Assembly (NCBI RefSeq): GCF_031143425.1
Contig: NC_090446.1
Coordinates: forward strand, 1,549,498,749-1,549,562,748
Length of the DNA: 64,000 bases
Direction of reading: 5' to 3'
Origin: Pleurodeles waltl
Lineage: Eukaryota; Chordata; Amphibia; Caudata; Salamandridae
This document shows, one piece after another, positions 21,061 through 34,668 of this stretch; position 1 is the stretch's first letter; each line of letters opens with the position of its first letter. The position numbers and the translations under genes are program-made. The notes beneath the pieces were generated by a model. The model did not search any database. It saw nothing but the letters and a program-made list of their open reading frames with translations, and was not told the DNA's origin.

Positions 21061-22200
21061 GTGTCGGCCACACGTTGGATCAGTCCTGGCTTCTCACAGG
21101 GGTCACCTCTTTCCGTGTATATAACTTTGGCGGCGGTGCAAGAACCCGCACCTTTTATTGCCAAGGGAGCTTTTGTCCCAGACCCTGTCTCCTGGCTTTG
21201 CACTGTTGTGCACAAGCGCGGGGCCAACACTGACGGTGCCACGGTGAGCGGTACGTTACCACAGAAGCGCCCCCTCTATGCGCTGTGTTTATTTACACAT
21301 TACTGATCTCTTCCTTTCTTGGTGTCAGTGTTAATGGTGCTTTGTAAATCTCTACACCCCACTCTCTGCTATTAATACGACCCCACGGCGCAGCGCTTTT
21401 ATCATGACAAGCACAGACTGCGGTTTTCACACTCAGACACGGGGCGGTGTCGGGGGGCAGGGGAACCCTGCGGGGGTCAGGGGCACGGGCTCTTGTGGTT
21501 TTCACACTCAGGCAGGGTGTAGGAGTCAGTTTAATTGTTAATAGTCATTTATAGTGTTGTGGCCGGATGTGAGGTTTGTAGGGATACAGGGTCGAAAGTT
21601 AGATAAGTAACATTCATTAATAATTATTTAATACATGTTAATGAATTATGAAATACGTTTTTATTTGTGTTAATTATGTAATTTTTACAATTGTCATTTA
21701 TAAGTTAGGAGAGGGCTTCTGGGTTTGGAGGGGTACAGGGTGGAAAGTTTAACATTTATTAATTATATAATTATGAATTACTATTTAAGTCGTTTTTAAT
21801 CATGTTAATTGTGTTACATTTATTTATTTTAGTGATAATTGAAGTGTGGGCTGGTAGGTTTGTGGTGCTAAAGTGTTGTAAGTTAAGTAATAAATACATG
21901 TAAATTAAAAAAACACATTAAATATTAGTTTGTTATAAATAGTTATTCGTTGAATTGCTTTTTATTATTATTAATATTTTGGTTATTTAGTAAAGTTTGT
22001 ATTAAGAGTGATTTTTTAAAATAAATTAATAGGAACATATATTATATATGTTATGTGGTTGAAGGGAAGTACTTGCTCTACTGTTACACAGACTGGAGTG
22101 GGAATAGTAAACTGCGCCCCTCCTGACTGCAACGTTATTCACAGACTTTACTACTCTAATAATAGTGATTAAATACATGTAATATTATTATTTCTTTATA

Positions 22201-22260
<60 letters not shown>

Positions 22261-23178
22261 GTACATTTTTTATTTAAAAAGTTTTAAATAAATGTCTTTT
22301 TCATTTTATCTGTTAGTTAATTTCTTTAATATTTTGCATTTAATTAGTAAATTATTTTATGCATACATATATAAATATGTATAAGGATATACTTTTTTTT
22401 ACAGTAGTAAATTAAAAAACACAAACATTTATTATAATGTTAAATATATTTTTAATGAAATTGTGTTAGATATATATATTATATATATATGTATAAACAT
22501 ACAAACAAATATTTATCTGTGATGCTTTTATAAGTACATATTTATGCAGAATATTAAATGTTACTTAAATGTATTTAGTTTTACATTATATTAATGTTAT
22601 ATATTAAAATATTTAAGATGTACTATTTTGAACTATGTATTAAAAATCAATATTTTTGTATCTTTTTAACAATTTTAGTGTGAAACGATATTTTTATCGA
22701 CGTTTTTGTACTTATCTTTATAAGAATAGGGAAACAGTATTTTTGTGCTCGATATTATGTCTTTGTTCCGTAGCGGTAGGGACGCGATTCCTTAATGTTT
22801 ACTTAACCCATTTAACGAGCCGGTTAACAAAAAAACTTTTCCAAGTCGTTAACTGAGATCGTTAATTGTAATTGTAATATTACATTACAAAAGTGTTTTA
22901 GGAGTGACACCCTCAGAGGTACCGACTCGGAGGTTTTGTGACCTCTAAAACACTTTGTTCTGCCGACCCTCAGTGCACACTATGATCCAGAATATTGCTT
23001 CGTGTTTTAAAAATAAATCTACATTGTGAACCTTCCATTAACATTAAAATTACGTCTTTCAAGTATTTCTTTGTGAATTAAATACACTGATTCATAATTT
23101 GAGTTTTGGTTTGACGTCTCCTTCGCTCTGTAATTTTGAGTGCTGGGGTGAGGTTCAAATCATAGAAATGGTGTCACT
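21061..23178. other. Unassigned, largely AT-rich interval
   Basis: 21061-21500 is GC-balanced single-copy-looking sequence with a TATATAA at about 21118. From 21560 the stretch is very AT-rich with no credible coding frame, apart from a short open run at 22656-22856 that I do not trust. Confidence 0.5.
22205..22258. repeat. (TA)n microsatellite
   Basis: An uninterrupted TA run of about 27 units within AT-rich sequence. Confidence 0.95.
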
Positions 23179-26100
23179 GGTGTCCCCGGCTTTCAGTGGT
23201 GATCAGTGTGGGGTCCCCGGCTTCCAGTGGTGATCAGTGTGGGGTCCCCGGCTTCCAGTGGTGATCAGTGTGGGGTCCCCGGCTTTCAGTGGTGATCAGT
23301 GTGGGGTCCCCGGCTTCCAGTGGTGACCAGTGTGGGGTCCCCGGCTTCAGTGTGGGGTCCCCGGCTTCCAGTGGTGATCAGTGTGGGGTCCCCGGCTTCC
23401 AGTGGTGACCAGTGTGGGGTCCCCGGCTTCCAGTGGTGACCAGTGTGGGGTCCCCGGCTTCCAGTGGTGGTCAGTGTGGGGTCCCCAGCTTCCAGTGGTG
23501 ATCAGTGTGGAGTCCCCGGCTTCAGTGTGGGGTCCCCAGCTTCCAGTGGTGATCAGTGTGGGGTCCCCGGCTTCCAGTGGTGATCAGTGTGGAGTCCCCG
23601 GCTTCAGTGTGGGGTCCCCGGCTTCCAGTGGTGGTCAGTGTGGGGTCCCCAGCTTCCAGTGGTGATCAGTGTGGAGTCCCCGGCTTCAGTGTGGGGTCCC
23701 CGGCTTCCAGTGGTGATCAGTGTGGGGTCCCCGGCTTCCAGTGGTGACCAGTGTGGGGTCCCCGGCTTCCAGTGGTGACCAGTGTGGGGTCCCCGGCTTC
23801 CAGTGGTGGTCAGTGTGGGGTCCCCAGCTTCCAGTGGTGATCAGTGTGGAGTCCCCGGCTTCAGTGTGGGGTCCCCAGCTTCCAGTGGTGATCAGTGTGG
23901 GGTCCTCGGCTTTCAGTGGTGATCAGTGTGGGGTCCCCGGTTTCCAGTATGATTCAGTGAGGGGTCCCCAGCTTCTAGTGGTGATCAGTGTGGGGTTCCA
24001 TTGGTGATCAGTGTGGGGTCCCCGGCTTCCAATGGCGATCAGTGGGGGTCCCCGGCTTCAAGTATGATTCAGTCCGGGGTCCCCGGCTTCCAGTGGTGAT
24101 CAGTGTGGAGTCTCCGGCTTCCAGTGGTGATCAGTGGGGGTCCCCGGCTTCAAGTATGATTCCGTCGGGGGTCTCCGGCTTCCAGTGGTGATCAGTGTGG
24201 GGTCCCCGGCTTCAAGTATGATTCCGTCGGGGGTCTCCGGCTTCCAGTGGTGATCAGTGTGGGGTCCCCGGCTTCCAGTGGTGATCAGTGTGGGGTCCCC
24301 GGCTTCCAGTGGTGGTCAGTGTGGGGTCCCCAGCTTCCAGTGGTGATCAGTGTGGAGTCCCCGGCTTCAGTGTGGGGTCCCCGGCTTCCAGTGGTGATCA
24401 GTGTGGGGTCCCCGGCTTCCAGTGGTGACCAGTGTGGGGTCCCCGGCTTCCAGTGGTGACCAGTGTGGGGTCCCCGGCTTCCAGTGGTGGTCAGTGTGGG
24501 GTCCCCAGCTTCCAGTGGTGATCAGTGTGGAGTCCCCGGCTTCAGTGTGGGGTCCCCAGCTTCCAGTGGTGATCAGTGTGGGGTCCCCGGCTTCCAGTGG
24601 TGATCAGTGTGGAGTCCCCGGCTTCAGTGTGGGGTCCCCGGCTTCCAGTGGTGGTCAGTGTGGGGTCCCCAGCTTCCAGTGGTGATCAGTGTGGAGTCCC
24701 CGGCTTCAGTGTGGGGTCCCCGGCTTCCAGTGGTGATCAGTGTGGGGTCCCCGGCTTCCAGTGGTGACCAGTGTGGGGTCCCCGGCTTCCAGTGGTGACC
24801 AGTGTGGGGTCCCCGGCTTCCAGTGGTGGTCAGTGTGGGGTCCCCAGCTTCCAGTGGTGATCAGTGTGGAGTCCCCGGCTTCAGTGTGGGGTCCCCAGCT
24901 TCCAGTGGTGATCAGTGTGGGGTCCTCGGCTTTCAGTGGTGATCAGTGTGGGGTCCCCGGTTTCCAGTATGATTCAGTGAGGGGTCCCCAGCTTCTAGTG
25001 GTGATCAGTGTGGGGTTCCATTGGTGATCAGTGTGGGGTCCCCGGCTTCCAATGGCGATCAGTGGGGGTCCCCGGCTTCAAGTATGATTCAGTCCGGGGT
25101 CCCCGGCTTCCACTGGTGATCAGTGTGGAGTCTCCGGCTTCCAGTGGTGATCAGTGGGGGTCCCCGGCTTCAAGTATGATTCCGTCGGGGGTCTCCGGCT
25201 TCCAGTGGTGATCAGTGTGGGGTCCCCGGCTTCAAGTATGATTCTGTCGGGGGTCTCCGGCTTCCAGTGGTGATCAGTGTGGGGTCCCCGGCTTCCAGTG
25301 GTGATCAGTGTGGAGTCCCCGGCTTCCAGTGGTGATCAGTGTGGAGTCCCCGGCTTCCAGTGGTGATCAGTGTGGAGTCTCCGGCTTCCAGTGGTGATCA
25401 GTGTGGGATCCCCGGCTTCTAGTGGTGATCAGTGTGGAGTCCCCGGCTTCCAGCGGTGATCAGTGTGGAGTCTCCGGCTTCCAGTATGATTCAGTGGGGG
25501 GTCCCCGGATTCCAGTGGTGATCAGTGTGGGGTCCCCGGCTTCCAGTGGTGATCAGTGTGGGGTCCCCGGCTTCCAGTGGTGATCAGTTTGGGGTCCCCG
25601 GCTTCCAGTGGTGATCAGTGTGGAGTCCCCGGCTTCCAGTGGTGATCAGTGTGGAGTCTCCGGCTTCCAGTGGTGATCAGTGGGGGTCCCCGGCTTCAAG
25701 TATGATTCCGTCGGGGGTCTCCGGCTTCCAGTGGTGATCAGTGTGGGGTCCCCGGCTTCCAGTGGTGATCAGTGTGGAGTCTCCGGCTTCTAGTGGTGAT
25801 CAGTGTGGAGTCCCCGGCTTCCAGTGGTGATCAGTGTGGAGTCTCCGGCTTCCAGTGGTGATCAGTGTGGAGTCCCCGGCTTCCAGTGGTGATCAGTGTG
25901 GAGTCTCCGGCTTCCAGTGGTGATCAGTGTGGAGTCCCCGGCTTCTAGTGGTGATCAGTGTGGAGTCCCCGGCTTCCAGTGGTGATCAGTGTGGAGTCTC
26001 CGGCTTCCAGTATGATTTAGTGGGGGGGTCCCCGGCTTCCAGTGGTGATCAGTGTGGGGTCCCCGGCTTCCAGTGGTGATCAGTGTGGAGTCCCCGGCTT

Positions 26101-26292
26101 CCAGTGGTGATCAGTGTGGAGTCTCCGGCTTCCAGTATGATTCAGTGGGGGGTCCCCAGCTTCCAGTGGTGATCAGTGGGGGGTTCCCAGCTTCCAGTAT
26201 GATTCAGTGGGGGTCCCCACCTTCCTCGGCTTTCAGTATGATTGAGTGGGGCTCCCCGCCTTCCAGTAGTGATTCAGTGGGTGGGGGGGTCC
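23179..26292. repeat. Minisatellite, 31-bp unit (3.1 kb) with a 1020-bp tandem duplication
   Basis: The unit is GTGTGGGGTCCCCGGC then TTCCAGTGGTGATCA, mixed with 20-bp short units and ATGATTC variants. 23340-24310 and 24360-25310 are the same order of variants shifted by 1020 bp, with very few base changes. The many small plus-strand frames are by-products. Confidence 0.92.
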
Positions 26293-28818
26293 ACAGACGT
26301 CTCATGCTCTAGAACCCCCTCTTTATATTATTGTTAAGGAGAAGCCCTGTCAGTGGTTTGGGGAGGTGGGCACGTCCTTCACGGACACAGCCTGGAGCCC
26401 TTGTGGGGTTGTAGTGTATGTAACACGCAGCTCATGTGTTCACAAAACCCTTCAGTCGTAGATTCCTGCCACCGCCTCTGAAGACGGCGCACTTGTCCAC
26501 AGCAGAAGGTGTGTGTCCAAGATCACAGACTGCGTGCGGGTAGCCGGGATCTGGTTAATCTATGGGGGTTCATGCTGCCCCAGAGCCGTGTCCCTGATGT
26601 AGCTGGGTCACTACCTGCGCGTGCCTGTGGGGTCACCCCTTTCACAGCTCACTGAAGCCTACTTTAAGGCGCATGTCTTTTCATTGCCACTGAGAAGCCC
26701 AGGCGGTGCCTCTACATTAGCCCAGCGGCAGGCGCTGTGTCTAAGATCACAGCCTGGGTGCAGGGAGCTGGGATCTGTAACGGGCTCGGTGGGTTCGTGA
26801 CACTGAGCGTTTTATTGATAATGATGATGTCTTTTTTTATAGCGCGTTGCACGGCACTTTCCCCACTCCAAGCTCTATAAATGACAGATATAACTACCGA
26901 TGACGCTCTGTCTGTACATTTTTTTCCGTATATGAATGTGAAAAGTGTTGTGTGTGTGTGTTGGGGTGGGGGGGGGAGGGGAGGGCGCTCTTGGATTCTG
27001 AATGAAACTTTCTTTTATCTTTATTAAGGACAACCCGAGGTGTGAACATCCGCGGTCCCTGAACACAACAAGAAGTCGTCAACATATTTTATTTCACGGC
27101 TCGAGCTCATATTTTTGTGGGGACAGCTGATCTGCCACAGGTTTCATTCACCGAGTTAATTTCATCCCACCTTTGAATATTCGCCCCAGCGAATGTCACT
27201 CTGCCCAGGGTTACAGTTTGTGTGCGCGGAGCCGGGATTTGATTCTGTGGCTCCACATGATGTGTTTTACGGTGGGAAACGGGCGCTTTTTATTGTTAGA
27301 CTTGCCTCAGCAGAGCGAGTGTGTCCCACAGTACAATCCCTTAAATATCCCCACAGTAAGAGCTGCACAGATAGATGACCCCGAGTATTGTAAGGCGTGT
27401 TTACACCAACACATGGAAAGAGAGGGCATCTCTGGAGCGGCCTCTCATCTCCTTTACACACCTCAGGTGTCAGCTGTAATAAGAGGTGAGACTGACTCTT
27501 CTTAACGGACTGGAAGTGAGTGAGGTAAAGACATGAAATTACACTCATCAGTTCATTAAAACTATGTCAAACAGAAAAAACAAACTTACAACAATACAAC
27601 TGCAGATATTGAAACAGCCGACTTGTTGATGTTTGGCACTTGGTTAATTTATTCTGCTGCTGGAGTTACAAAGAATTACAAAAAAGCAGGATATCTGCAC
27701 AGTCTGAGCTCTAGGTTTACAATGGCTTTTATTAACTTCATGAAATGGTTTAATTTCTTATATTTATGTGCACCATGTGTGTCTAGAAATGCATTATATG
27801 AGTATGTTTTTCAAAAGCCGCAAAGCGCTCTGAAGCCCATATAGGACATATTTGCACTATAACAAATGTAAGATGAATAAATAAATAAAGTATGAGAGAG
27901 GACACAAACAATAACTAAGACATGGGCATGCTGTGATGATGTATTTTAGCCCCTGGTGTTGACTGTGTGGATGATGCATGTCGCCTCGTGCTTTACGTAC
28001 TTTGGCTGCGTTCCTATATGTGTCAGAAGAGCTCCTCGGCGTCCGGCTGCATCCTTAGCAGGTATGAAGGGGACACTTTACCCACCATGAATCAGCGTGT
28101 GTGCATGTCGCCTGCCGTGTACCTGCTGCAGTGAATGTGGTGGTGGCTTGTGCTGGTGTTTGCGGACTGCGAAGCCAATGGGGGCCCCATTGCCGTTCCT
28201 CGTGAGGGTTGTGGTATCCCATGTAAGGCCTCAGTGCGGCACTCTGTGGCGTGGCTGATGGTAATCTACTGCTTCTGAAGCCAGCCTCAGGTCCGCCGTC
28301 CGCGAGGACTGCAGCAGACTTTGTATTTCACTCATGAATGTTGGCGTCTGTTTCAATTAAATGGTGCAGTGGGTGTTTTAGGTTTTTTAATCCCTTCTGT
28401 GCCCAGGGTGTAATGGTTACATCCTCAGCTGCAGTGCTACTATGCCAAGGGCGTAACCATTACTTCATGGAACCGTCCCGCAGGGGAAGCGCAGGTGCAC
28501 AACCCGTGGGCCACCCACCCACAGGCCCCCACCAGGGATGGCACTGGAAGACCTTCAGCACCACCCCTAACCCTCCCCTCGGTGATCTGATGACGTCGGC
28601 ATGTGAACGGCCAGTCCAGGTCATCAGAACAGGGAATAATATGTGGTGTGTTTTGATCCCACAAGGTTTAGTTACCTAGAAGCACTTGTAAATGCACTTG
28701 TGATTTACATTTCTGGATTGGCAGACTGGAGTGGGGCTTCCACCCACAGCCAGCCGGAGCTCTCACCCGGTGCCCGTTCATAGCTTCCCCTCCCAGCCAG
28801 GCCCAGTCGTAGCTTCCA
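26293..28818. other. Unassigned interval with degenerate SINE-like patches
   Basis: No gene recognised. The stretch around 27200-27260 (GGAGCCGGGATTTGATTC) and those near 26520-26555 and 26745-26775 resemble the reverse complement of a tRNA-type B box, as found in SINEs. TATAGCGCGTTGCACGGCAC at about 26840 resembles a LINE or SINE tail. The reading frames at 27173-27505 and 27623-27844 show no known domain. Confidence 0.3.
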
Positions 28819-29904
28819 GACCCAGCCAGAGGCACTGAAGATGCAGAACTGACACTGGGAAGGAGTACATGTACCTTTTGGACTACGTGAATTTTCTTTG
28901 TTCACCTACATCCAAAAGAAAAAACGGAAATCTTATCATACTTTGAGCTCCTTAGCCCTGGGTAAAAGGAGTGAATTTGCCCCGTTGAACCCTGAAAAAC
29001 TCAAAATGTCGAAAATATAACAGGTGTTGGGGGCCTAGAAACGGTCCGGAAGCACTGAAGGCTCAGTACTGACACTGGGAAGGAGTTTGTGTAGCTTTTG
29101 GACTATGGGAAGTTGTCTTTTGTTCACCTGCGTCTTAGGGAAAAACCTGGAATCTAACCCAGCTTGGAGCTCCATAGCCCTGGGTAGAAGTAGTGACGTT
29201 CTTACCTTGAACCTGAAAAACAAAAAATGTCAAAAATATCAATAAACGGGTGCTGGGAGGCTGGAAATAGGTCACAGGCACTGAAGGCTCTTTACATACC
29301 TGACGGAAGGAGTTTGTATGCCTTTTGGACCATGTAAAGTGTTTTTGTTTTGTTCACTTCCATCTAAGGGAAAAACTTGAAATCTTACCCGACTTGGAGC
29401 TCCAGAGCTCTGGGTAGGAGTGAAATTGACCCCTTGAACCTGAAAAACACAAAATGTAGAAAATATCACTAATACAGGTGCCTGGAGGCTGGAAATGGGC
29501 ACAGGCACTGAAGGCTCAGAACTGACACTGGGGGAGGGGGGGGGGGGGTTGGTGTACCTTTTGAACTATGTGAAGTGGTGTTTTCTGTTCACCTCCATCC
29601 ATGGGAGAAACCGTAAATCTTACCCTACTCTGAGCTCCATAGCCCTGGATTGAAGGTGAGACTTTGCCCCCTTGAACCAGAAAAACTCAAAATGTTGAAA
29701 ATATCACTAAAACAGGTGCTGGGAGGCTGGAAATGGGCCAGAGGCGCTGCAGGCTGAGGAACAGATACCGTGAAGGGGATTATGTCGCTTTTTAGGCCAC
29801 GTGAAGTGTTTTTTTTATTCACTTCCGTCAAAGGGAAAAACCTGAAATCTTGCGTGACTTGGAGCTCCATAGCCCTGGGTAGAAGGAATAGTTTGTCCCC
29901 TGAA
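28819..29904. repeat. Satellite, ~225-bp unit, about five copies
   Basis: Diverged units begin near 28831, 29052, 29278, 29506 and 29745. They share GCACTGAAGGCTCAG, CTTTTGGACTA, GGAGCTCCATAGCCCTGG and GAAAAACTCAAAATG. The last unit is cut short. Periods of 221-239 bp reflect small indels. Confidence 0.85.
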
Positions 29905-29996
29905 CCCCTTCTGTGCCCAGGGCAGAATCGTTATGTCCTCGGCTGTCCGGTATGGATCCTGCTGAGGGCTTCTCGGAATTGTCCCGGGCTCCTCTT

Positions 29997-32900
29997 TGTA
30001 GGAGGCTGGCCTGGCTTGTAGTGGGCACCAGAGGTACTTACACCTTGTGCCAGGTCCAGTTATCCCTTATTAGTGTAGAAGAGGTGTTTCTAGCAGCGAA
30101 GGCTGATAGAAGGAAGCTATGGCAAAGCAGCTTAGGCTGAACTAGGAGACATGCAAAGCTCCTACTATACCACTGGTGTCATATGCACAATATCATAAGA
30201 AAACACTGTAGGAGGCTGGCCTGGCTTGTAGTGAGTACCAAGGGGTACTTACACCTTGCACCAGGTCCAGGTATCCCTTATTAGTGTAGAGAGGTGTCTA
30301 GCAGCTTAGGCTGATAGAAAAGGTAGCTTAGCAGAGCAGCTTAGGCTGAACTAGGAGACGTGTGAAGCTCCTACTATACCACTGGTGTCATATGCACAAT
30401 ATATTAAGAAAACACAATACACAGATATACTAAAAATAAAGGTACTTTATTTTTATGACAATATGCCAAAGTATCTCAGCGAGTACCCTCAGTATCAGGA
30501 TAGCAAATATACACAAGATATACGTACATAATACCAAAAATATGCAGTAAATAGCAAAAGGAAGTAATGCAAGCAGTGTAAAGTTACGATAGATTGCAAT
30601 AGGAGCACATAGGTATAGGGGCAACACAAACCATGTACTCCAAAAGTGGAATGCGAACCACGAATGTACCCCAAACCTATGTGAGCTTGTAGAAGGTCGC
30701 TGGGACTGTAAGAAAACAGTGAGGGTTAGAAAAATAGCCCACCCCAAGACCCTGTAAGGTAGGTGTAAAGTTCACCTACAACCCCCAGAGAGCACAGAAG
30801 TCGTAATAGGGGGAATCTGCAAGGAAAACCAACACCAGCAATGCAACAACAGTGGATTTCCAGACCTGAGTACCTGCAAGACAAGGGGACCAAGTCCAAG
30901 AGTCGCGACGGTGTCGACAGTGGGCAGATGCCCAGGAAATGCCAGCTGAGGGTGCAAAGGAGCTGCCACCGGATGGAAGATGCTTGGTGTTTTGCAAGAA
31001 CGAAGAGGACTAGGAACTTCTCCTTAGGAGGATGAATGTCCCACGTTATAAAGAAGCTTGCAGATGTGTTTCCACGCAGAAAAACCGCAAACAAGCCTTG
31101 CTAGCTGCAAGGGTTGTAGTTAGGGTTTTTGGATGCTGCTGTAGCCCAGGAGGGACCAGGATGTCGCCACTTGGATGAGGAGACAGAGGGGGCGTCCAGC
31201 AAGTCAGGGATTCCTCACATAAGCAGACAGCCCCCACAGAAGTACCGGAACAGGCACTTAGAAGAGGAGTGAACTGGAGTCCACCCGAAGACACAAAAGG
31301 GAGTCCCACGACGCCGGAGGACAACTCAGAAGATTGTGCACTGCAGGTAAGAGTGTCGGGGACCCAGGCTTGGCTGTGCACAAAGGAAATCCTGGAAGAG
31401 TGCACAGTAGCCGGAGCAGGTGCAAATCACGCGGTACCCAGCAATGCATTCTAGCGTAGGGAGACAAGGACTTACCTCCACCAAACTTGGACTGAAGAGT
31501 CACTGGACTGTGGGAGTCACTTGGACAGAGTTGCTGAGTTCCAGGGACCACGCTCATTGTGCTGAGAGGGGACCCAGAGGACCGGTGATGCAGTCTTTTG
31601 TTGCCTGTGTTTGCAGGGGGAAGACTCCGTCAACCCACGGGAGATTTCTTCAGAGCTCCTGGTGCAGAAAGGAGGCAGGCTACCCCCAGAGCATGCACCA
31701 CCAGCAAACAGTTGAGAAAGCCGGCAGGATGAAGCGATACAAGGTTGCAGTAGTCGTCTTTGCTACTTTGTTGTGGTCTTGCAGGTGTCCTGAGCAGTCA
31801 GCGGTCGATCCTTTGGCAGAAGTTGAAGAGGGAGATGCAGAGGAACTCTGGTGAGTTCTTGCATTCGGTATCTGAAGAATTCCCCAAAGCAGAGACCCTA
31901 AATAGCCAGAAAAGGAGGTTTGGTTACCTAGGAAGGAGGATAGGCTAGTAAGAAAGGTAAGAGCCTATCAGAAGGAGTCTCTGACGTCACCTGATGGCAC
32001 TGGCCACTCAGAGCAGTCCAGTGTGCCACAAACACCTCTTTTTCCAAGATCGCAGAGGCCTGGGGCACACTGGAGGAGCTCTGGGCACCTCCCCTGGAAG
32101 GTGCAGGTCAGGGGAGTGGTCACTCCCCTTTCCTTTGTCCAGTTTGGCACCAGAGCAAGGCTGGGGGATCCCTGAACCGGTGTAGACTGGCTTATGCAGA
32201 GAAGGGCACCATCTGTGCCCATCAAAGCATTTCCAGAGGCTGGGGGAGGCTACTCCTCCCCAGCCCTGACACCTATTTCCAAAGGGAGAGGGTGTCACAC
32301 CCTCTCTCAGAGGAAGTCCTTTGTTCTGCCTTCCTGGGCCAGGGCTGCCTGGACCCCAGCGGGGCAGAAACCTGTCTGAGGGGTTGGCAGCAGCAGCAGC
32401 TGCAGTGCAAACCCTGAAAAGGCAGTTTGGCAGTACCCTGGTTTGTGCTACAGACCACTGGGATCATGGAATTGTCTCCCCAATGCTATTGGGGGTACAA
32501 TTCCATGATCTTAGACATGTTACATGGCCATGTTCGGAGTTACCATTGTGACGCTATGCATAGGTAGTGACCTATGTATAGTGGACGCGTGTAATGGTGT
32601 CCCCGCACTCACAAAGTCCGGGGAATTTGCCCTGAACGATGTGGGGGCACCTTGGCTAGTGCCAGGGTGCCCACACACTAAGTAACTTTGCGCCCAACCT
32701 TCACCAGGTGAAGGTTAGACATATAGGTGACTTATAAGTTACTTAAGTGCAGTGGTAAATGGCTGTGAAATAACGTGGACGTTATTTCACGCAGGCTGCA
32801 GTGGCAGGCCTGTGTAAGAATTGTCAGATCTCCCTATGGGTGGCAAAAGAATTGCTGCAGCCCATAGGGATCTCCTGGAACCCCAATACCCTGGGTGCCT

Positions 32901-33283
32901 CAGTACCATATACTAGGGAATTATATGGGTGTTCCAGTATGCCAATGTGAATTGGTGAAATTGGTCACTAGCCTGTTAGTGACAATTTTTGGAAAGCAGA
33001 GAGAGCATAACCACTGAGGTTCTGGTTAGCAGAGCCTCAGTGAGACAGTTAGGCATCACACAGGGAACACATACATATAGGCCACAAACTTATGAGCACT
33101 GGGGTCCTGACTAGCAGGGTCCCAGTGACACATAACAAACATACTGAAAACATAGGGTTTTCACTATGAGCACTGGGCCCTGGCTAGCAGGATCCCAGTG
33201 AGACAGTGAAAACACCCTGACATACACTCACAAACAGGCCAAAAGTGGGGGTAACAAGGATAGAAAGAGGCTACTTTCTCACA
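29997..33283 (-). repeat. Solo LTR D1, minus strand, with duplicated 210-bp end
   Basis: Flanked by the 5-bp TSD CTCTT (29992-29996 and 33284-33288). On the minus strand it runs TGTGAGAAAGTAGCC...CCTCCTACA. The outer 210 bp (29997-30206) are repeated from 30207 with several differences, so the LTR is 3287 bp instead of about 3.08 kb. No internal element sequence is present. Confidence 0.85.
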
Positions 33284-33288
33284 CTCTT

Positions 33289-34002
33289 TCAGGCTGGCAC
33301 CCGACGGGAAGGGGGGGTGCTAGGCCTTCATGCAGGGCTAGACACTGCTCTAGGCCCGAACCTGGTGGAGGAGCACAAGGGCCTTCTCTGGTCTGCAGCC
33401 ACCCTACCCTGTATAGTGACTGCCGTCACCATACCGTGGGCTCAGGGTGCCCGCCTTTGGGTGGGTGCCTTCCACCTTCCTGGAGCCTGGGCACAGGGAG
33501 ACCAGGAGACTCAAGCCCAGACTGCCCCACAAGCCCCAACAAAGTAGGAGCTTACAGAACCCCAGGGGGGACAAAAGTCAGAGTTAGACCAGCAGCCAGG
33601 CCCGCTGCCCATCTTGTTGCCCAGCCAGTGGGTAATCTCGTCAGCTAGTCCAGCAACCAGATGACTCGGAATCACTCGGTGACTAGATGACCCAGGCAGC
33701 ATGGCAGCCAGCCCGGCGGAGACAAGAGCAGCTGTGCACTCTGAGAAGCTTCTTACCAGGGCAGCTTGCCTCCCGGCAACTTGTGTGGACCAGGGATTCC
33801 TACTATGGCCATCTGATCACCCTGCTGACCTGCAAGGGGTTGTGGCCCCTGTCCCTGCACCCGGTGGTGCAGGGTGGGAGGGGAGGCCCTGTGCCAGGTT
33901 GCAAGTGGTGGAGGCAGCCTCCCACGGGGCCGCAGTCCCCTCCCTGCACACTGGCCTGGCAGCAGAATGTGGTGGTGGGAGGACACAGGCACCCACAGTT
34001 GG
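33289..34002 (-). other. Unassigned, possibly rDNA 3' spacer
   Basis: It lies directly beyond the 28S 3' end on the minus strand and is GC-rich. I recognise no conserved spacer motif, so the assignment is by position only. Confidence 0.3.
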
Positions 34003-34166
34003 AGACAAAACTTGGCTCAGAGGATGACTTTCAATAGATCACAGCAAGGTAGCTGTTCTGCTATTTAAGAAACCCTGAACCAGAATTAGTTTGTATACAA
34101 ATGATTTAGCACAGGATATCCCACGAACATGCAGCGTACTAAGGGTGATGGAGGCGGCCCCTTCCA
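34003..34166 (-). pseudogene. 28S rRNA 3'-end pseudogene fragment
   Basis: The plus strand reads GACTTTCAATAGATC, GATTTAGCAC and CCCACGAACATGC, the reverse complement of the conserved 28S 3' terminus, with many CpG-type and other changes. It is joined at about 34167 to the 28S 5' end, so nearly all of 28S is missing. Confidence 0.85.
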
Positions 34167-34167
34167 T

Positions 34168-34214
34168 CCATATCCGTTTAAATTCAGCAGGCTTCCACGC
34201 CTGATCTGAGGTCA
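34168..34214 (-). pseudogene. 28S rRNA 5'-end pseudogene fragment
   Basis: TTTAAATTCAGCAGG and CTGATCTGAGGTC are the reverse complement of the conserved first ~45 nt of 28S. ITS2-like sequence follows on the 5.8S side. Confidence 0.85.
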
Positions 34215-34668
34215 TAGTCACATGCCAGAGCAGTCGAGGGGAGCCAGGACCATGGACCCCTAGGATGCAGAGGACACCCTCTGCAGCCTCCGTAGCAGCA
34301 TACCCTTTTCCCTGGATTGAAGCCTGAGGCCAGCAGATGCCCTCCTCCACCCGGGGAACCAGTCACAGAGGTGGGCACCCAAGGCTGTGTGCACAGGCAG
34401 CCATGGGACACTACAGACAGCCACGCACAGCACGCAGCCAGGTGCCTTGGGACATGCCTGGGGCAGACAGGTTCCCCACCTGCAATCTGCCAAGGTGGGG
34501 TGGCAAGGCTAGGCACACTGGCGTATACCTCCATGACAGGACCAGGGATGGGATCCTGCTCCAGCAATCAGGAGGGGTCTGACCTTGGAGGTGGGGGATG
34601 AAGAGAGCAGAGCTTTCCTGCACCAGCCCCAGTCACAACCTGGGAAAGCCCCAGGGAGATTGACAACC
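34215..34668 (-). other. ITS2-position spacer
   Basis: GC-rich sequence between the 28S 5' end and the 5.8S pseudogene. It is assigned as ITS2 by position. The plus frames here are not genes. Confidence 0.65.

Noticed and set aside
22656..22856. 66-codon frame in AT-rich DNA
   Set aside because: Short, no motif, and no supporting context.
30726..31094. 122-codon and similar frames in the 3-kb LTRs
   Set aside because: They are not kept in length or start among LTR copies, and they lie in LTR sequence with no known coding role.
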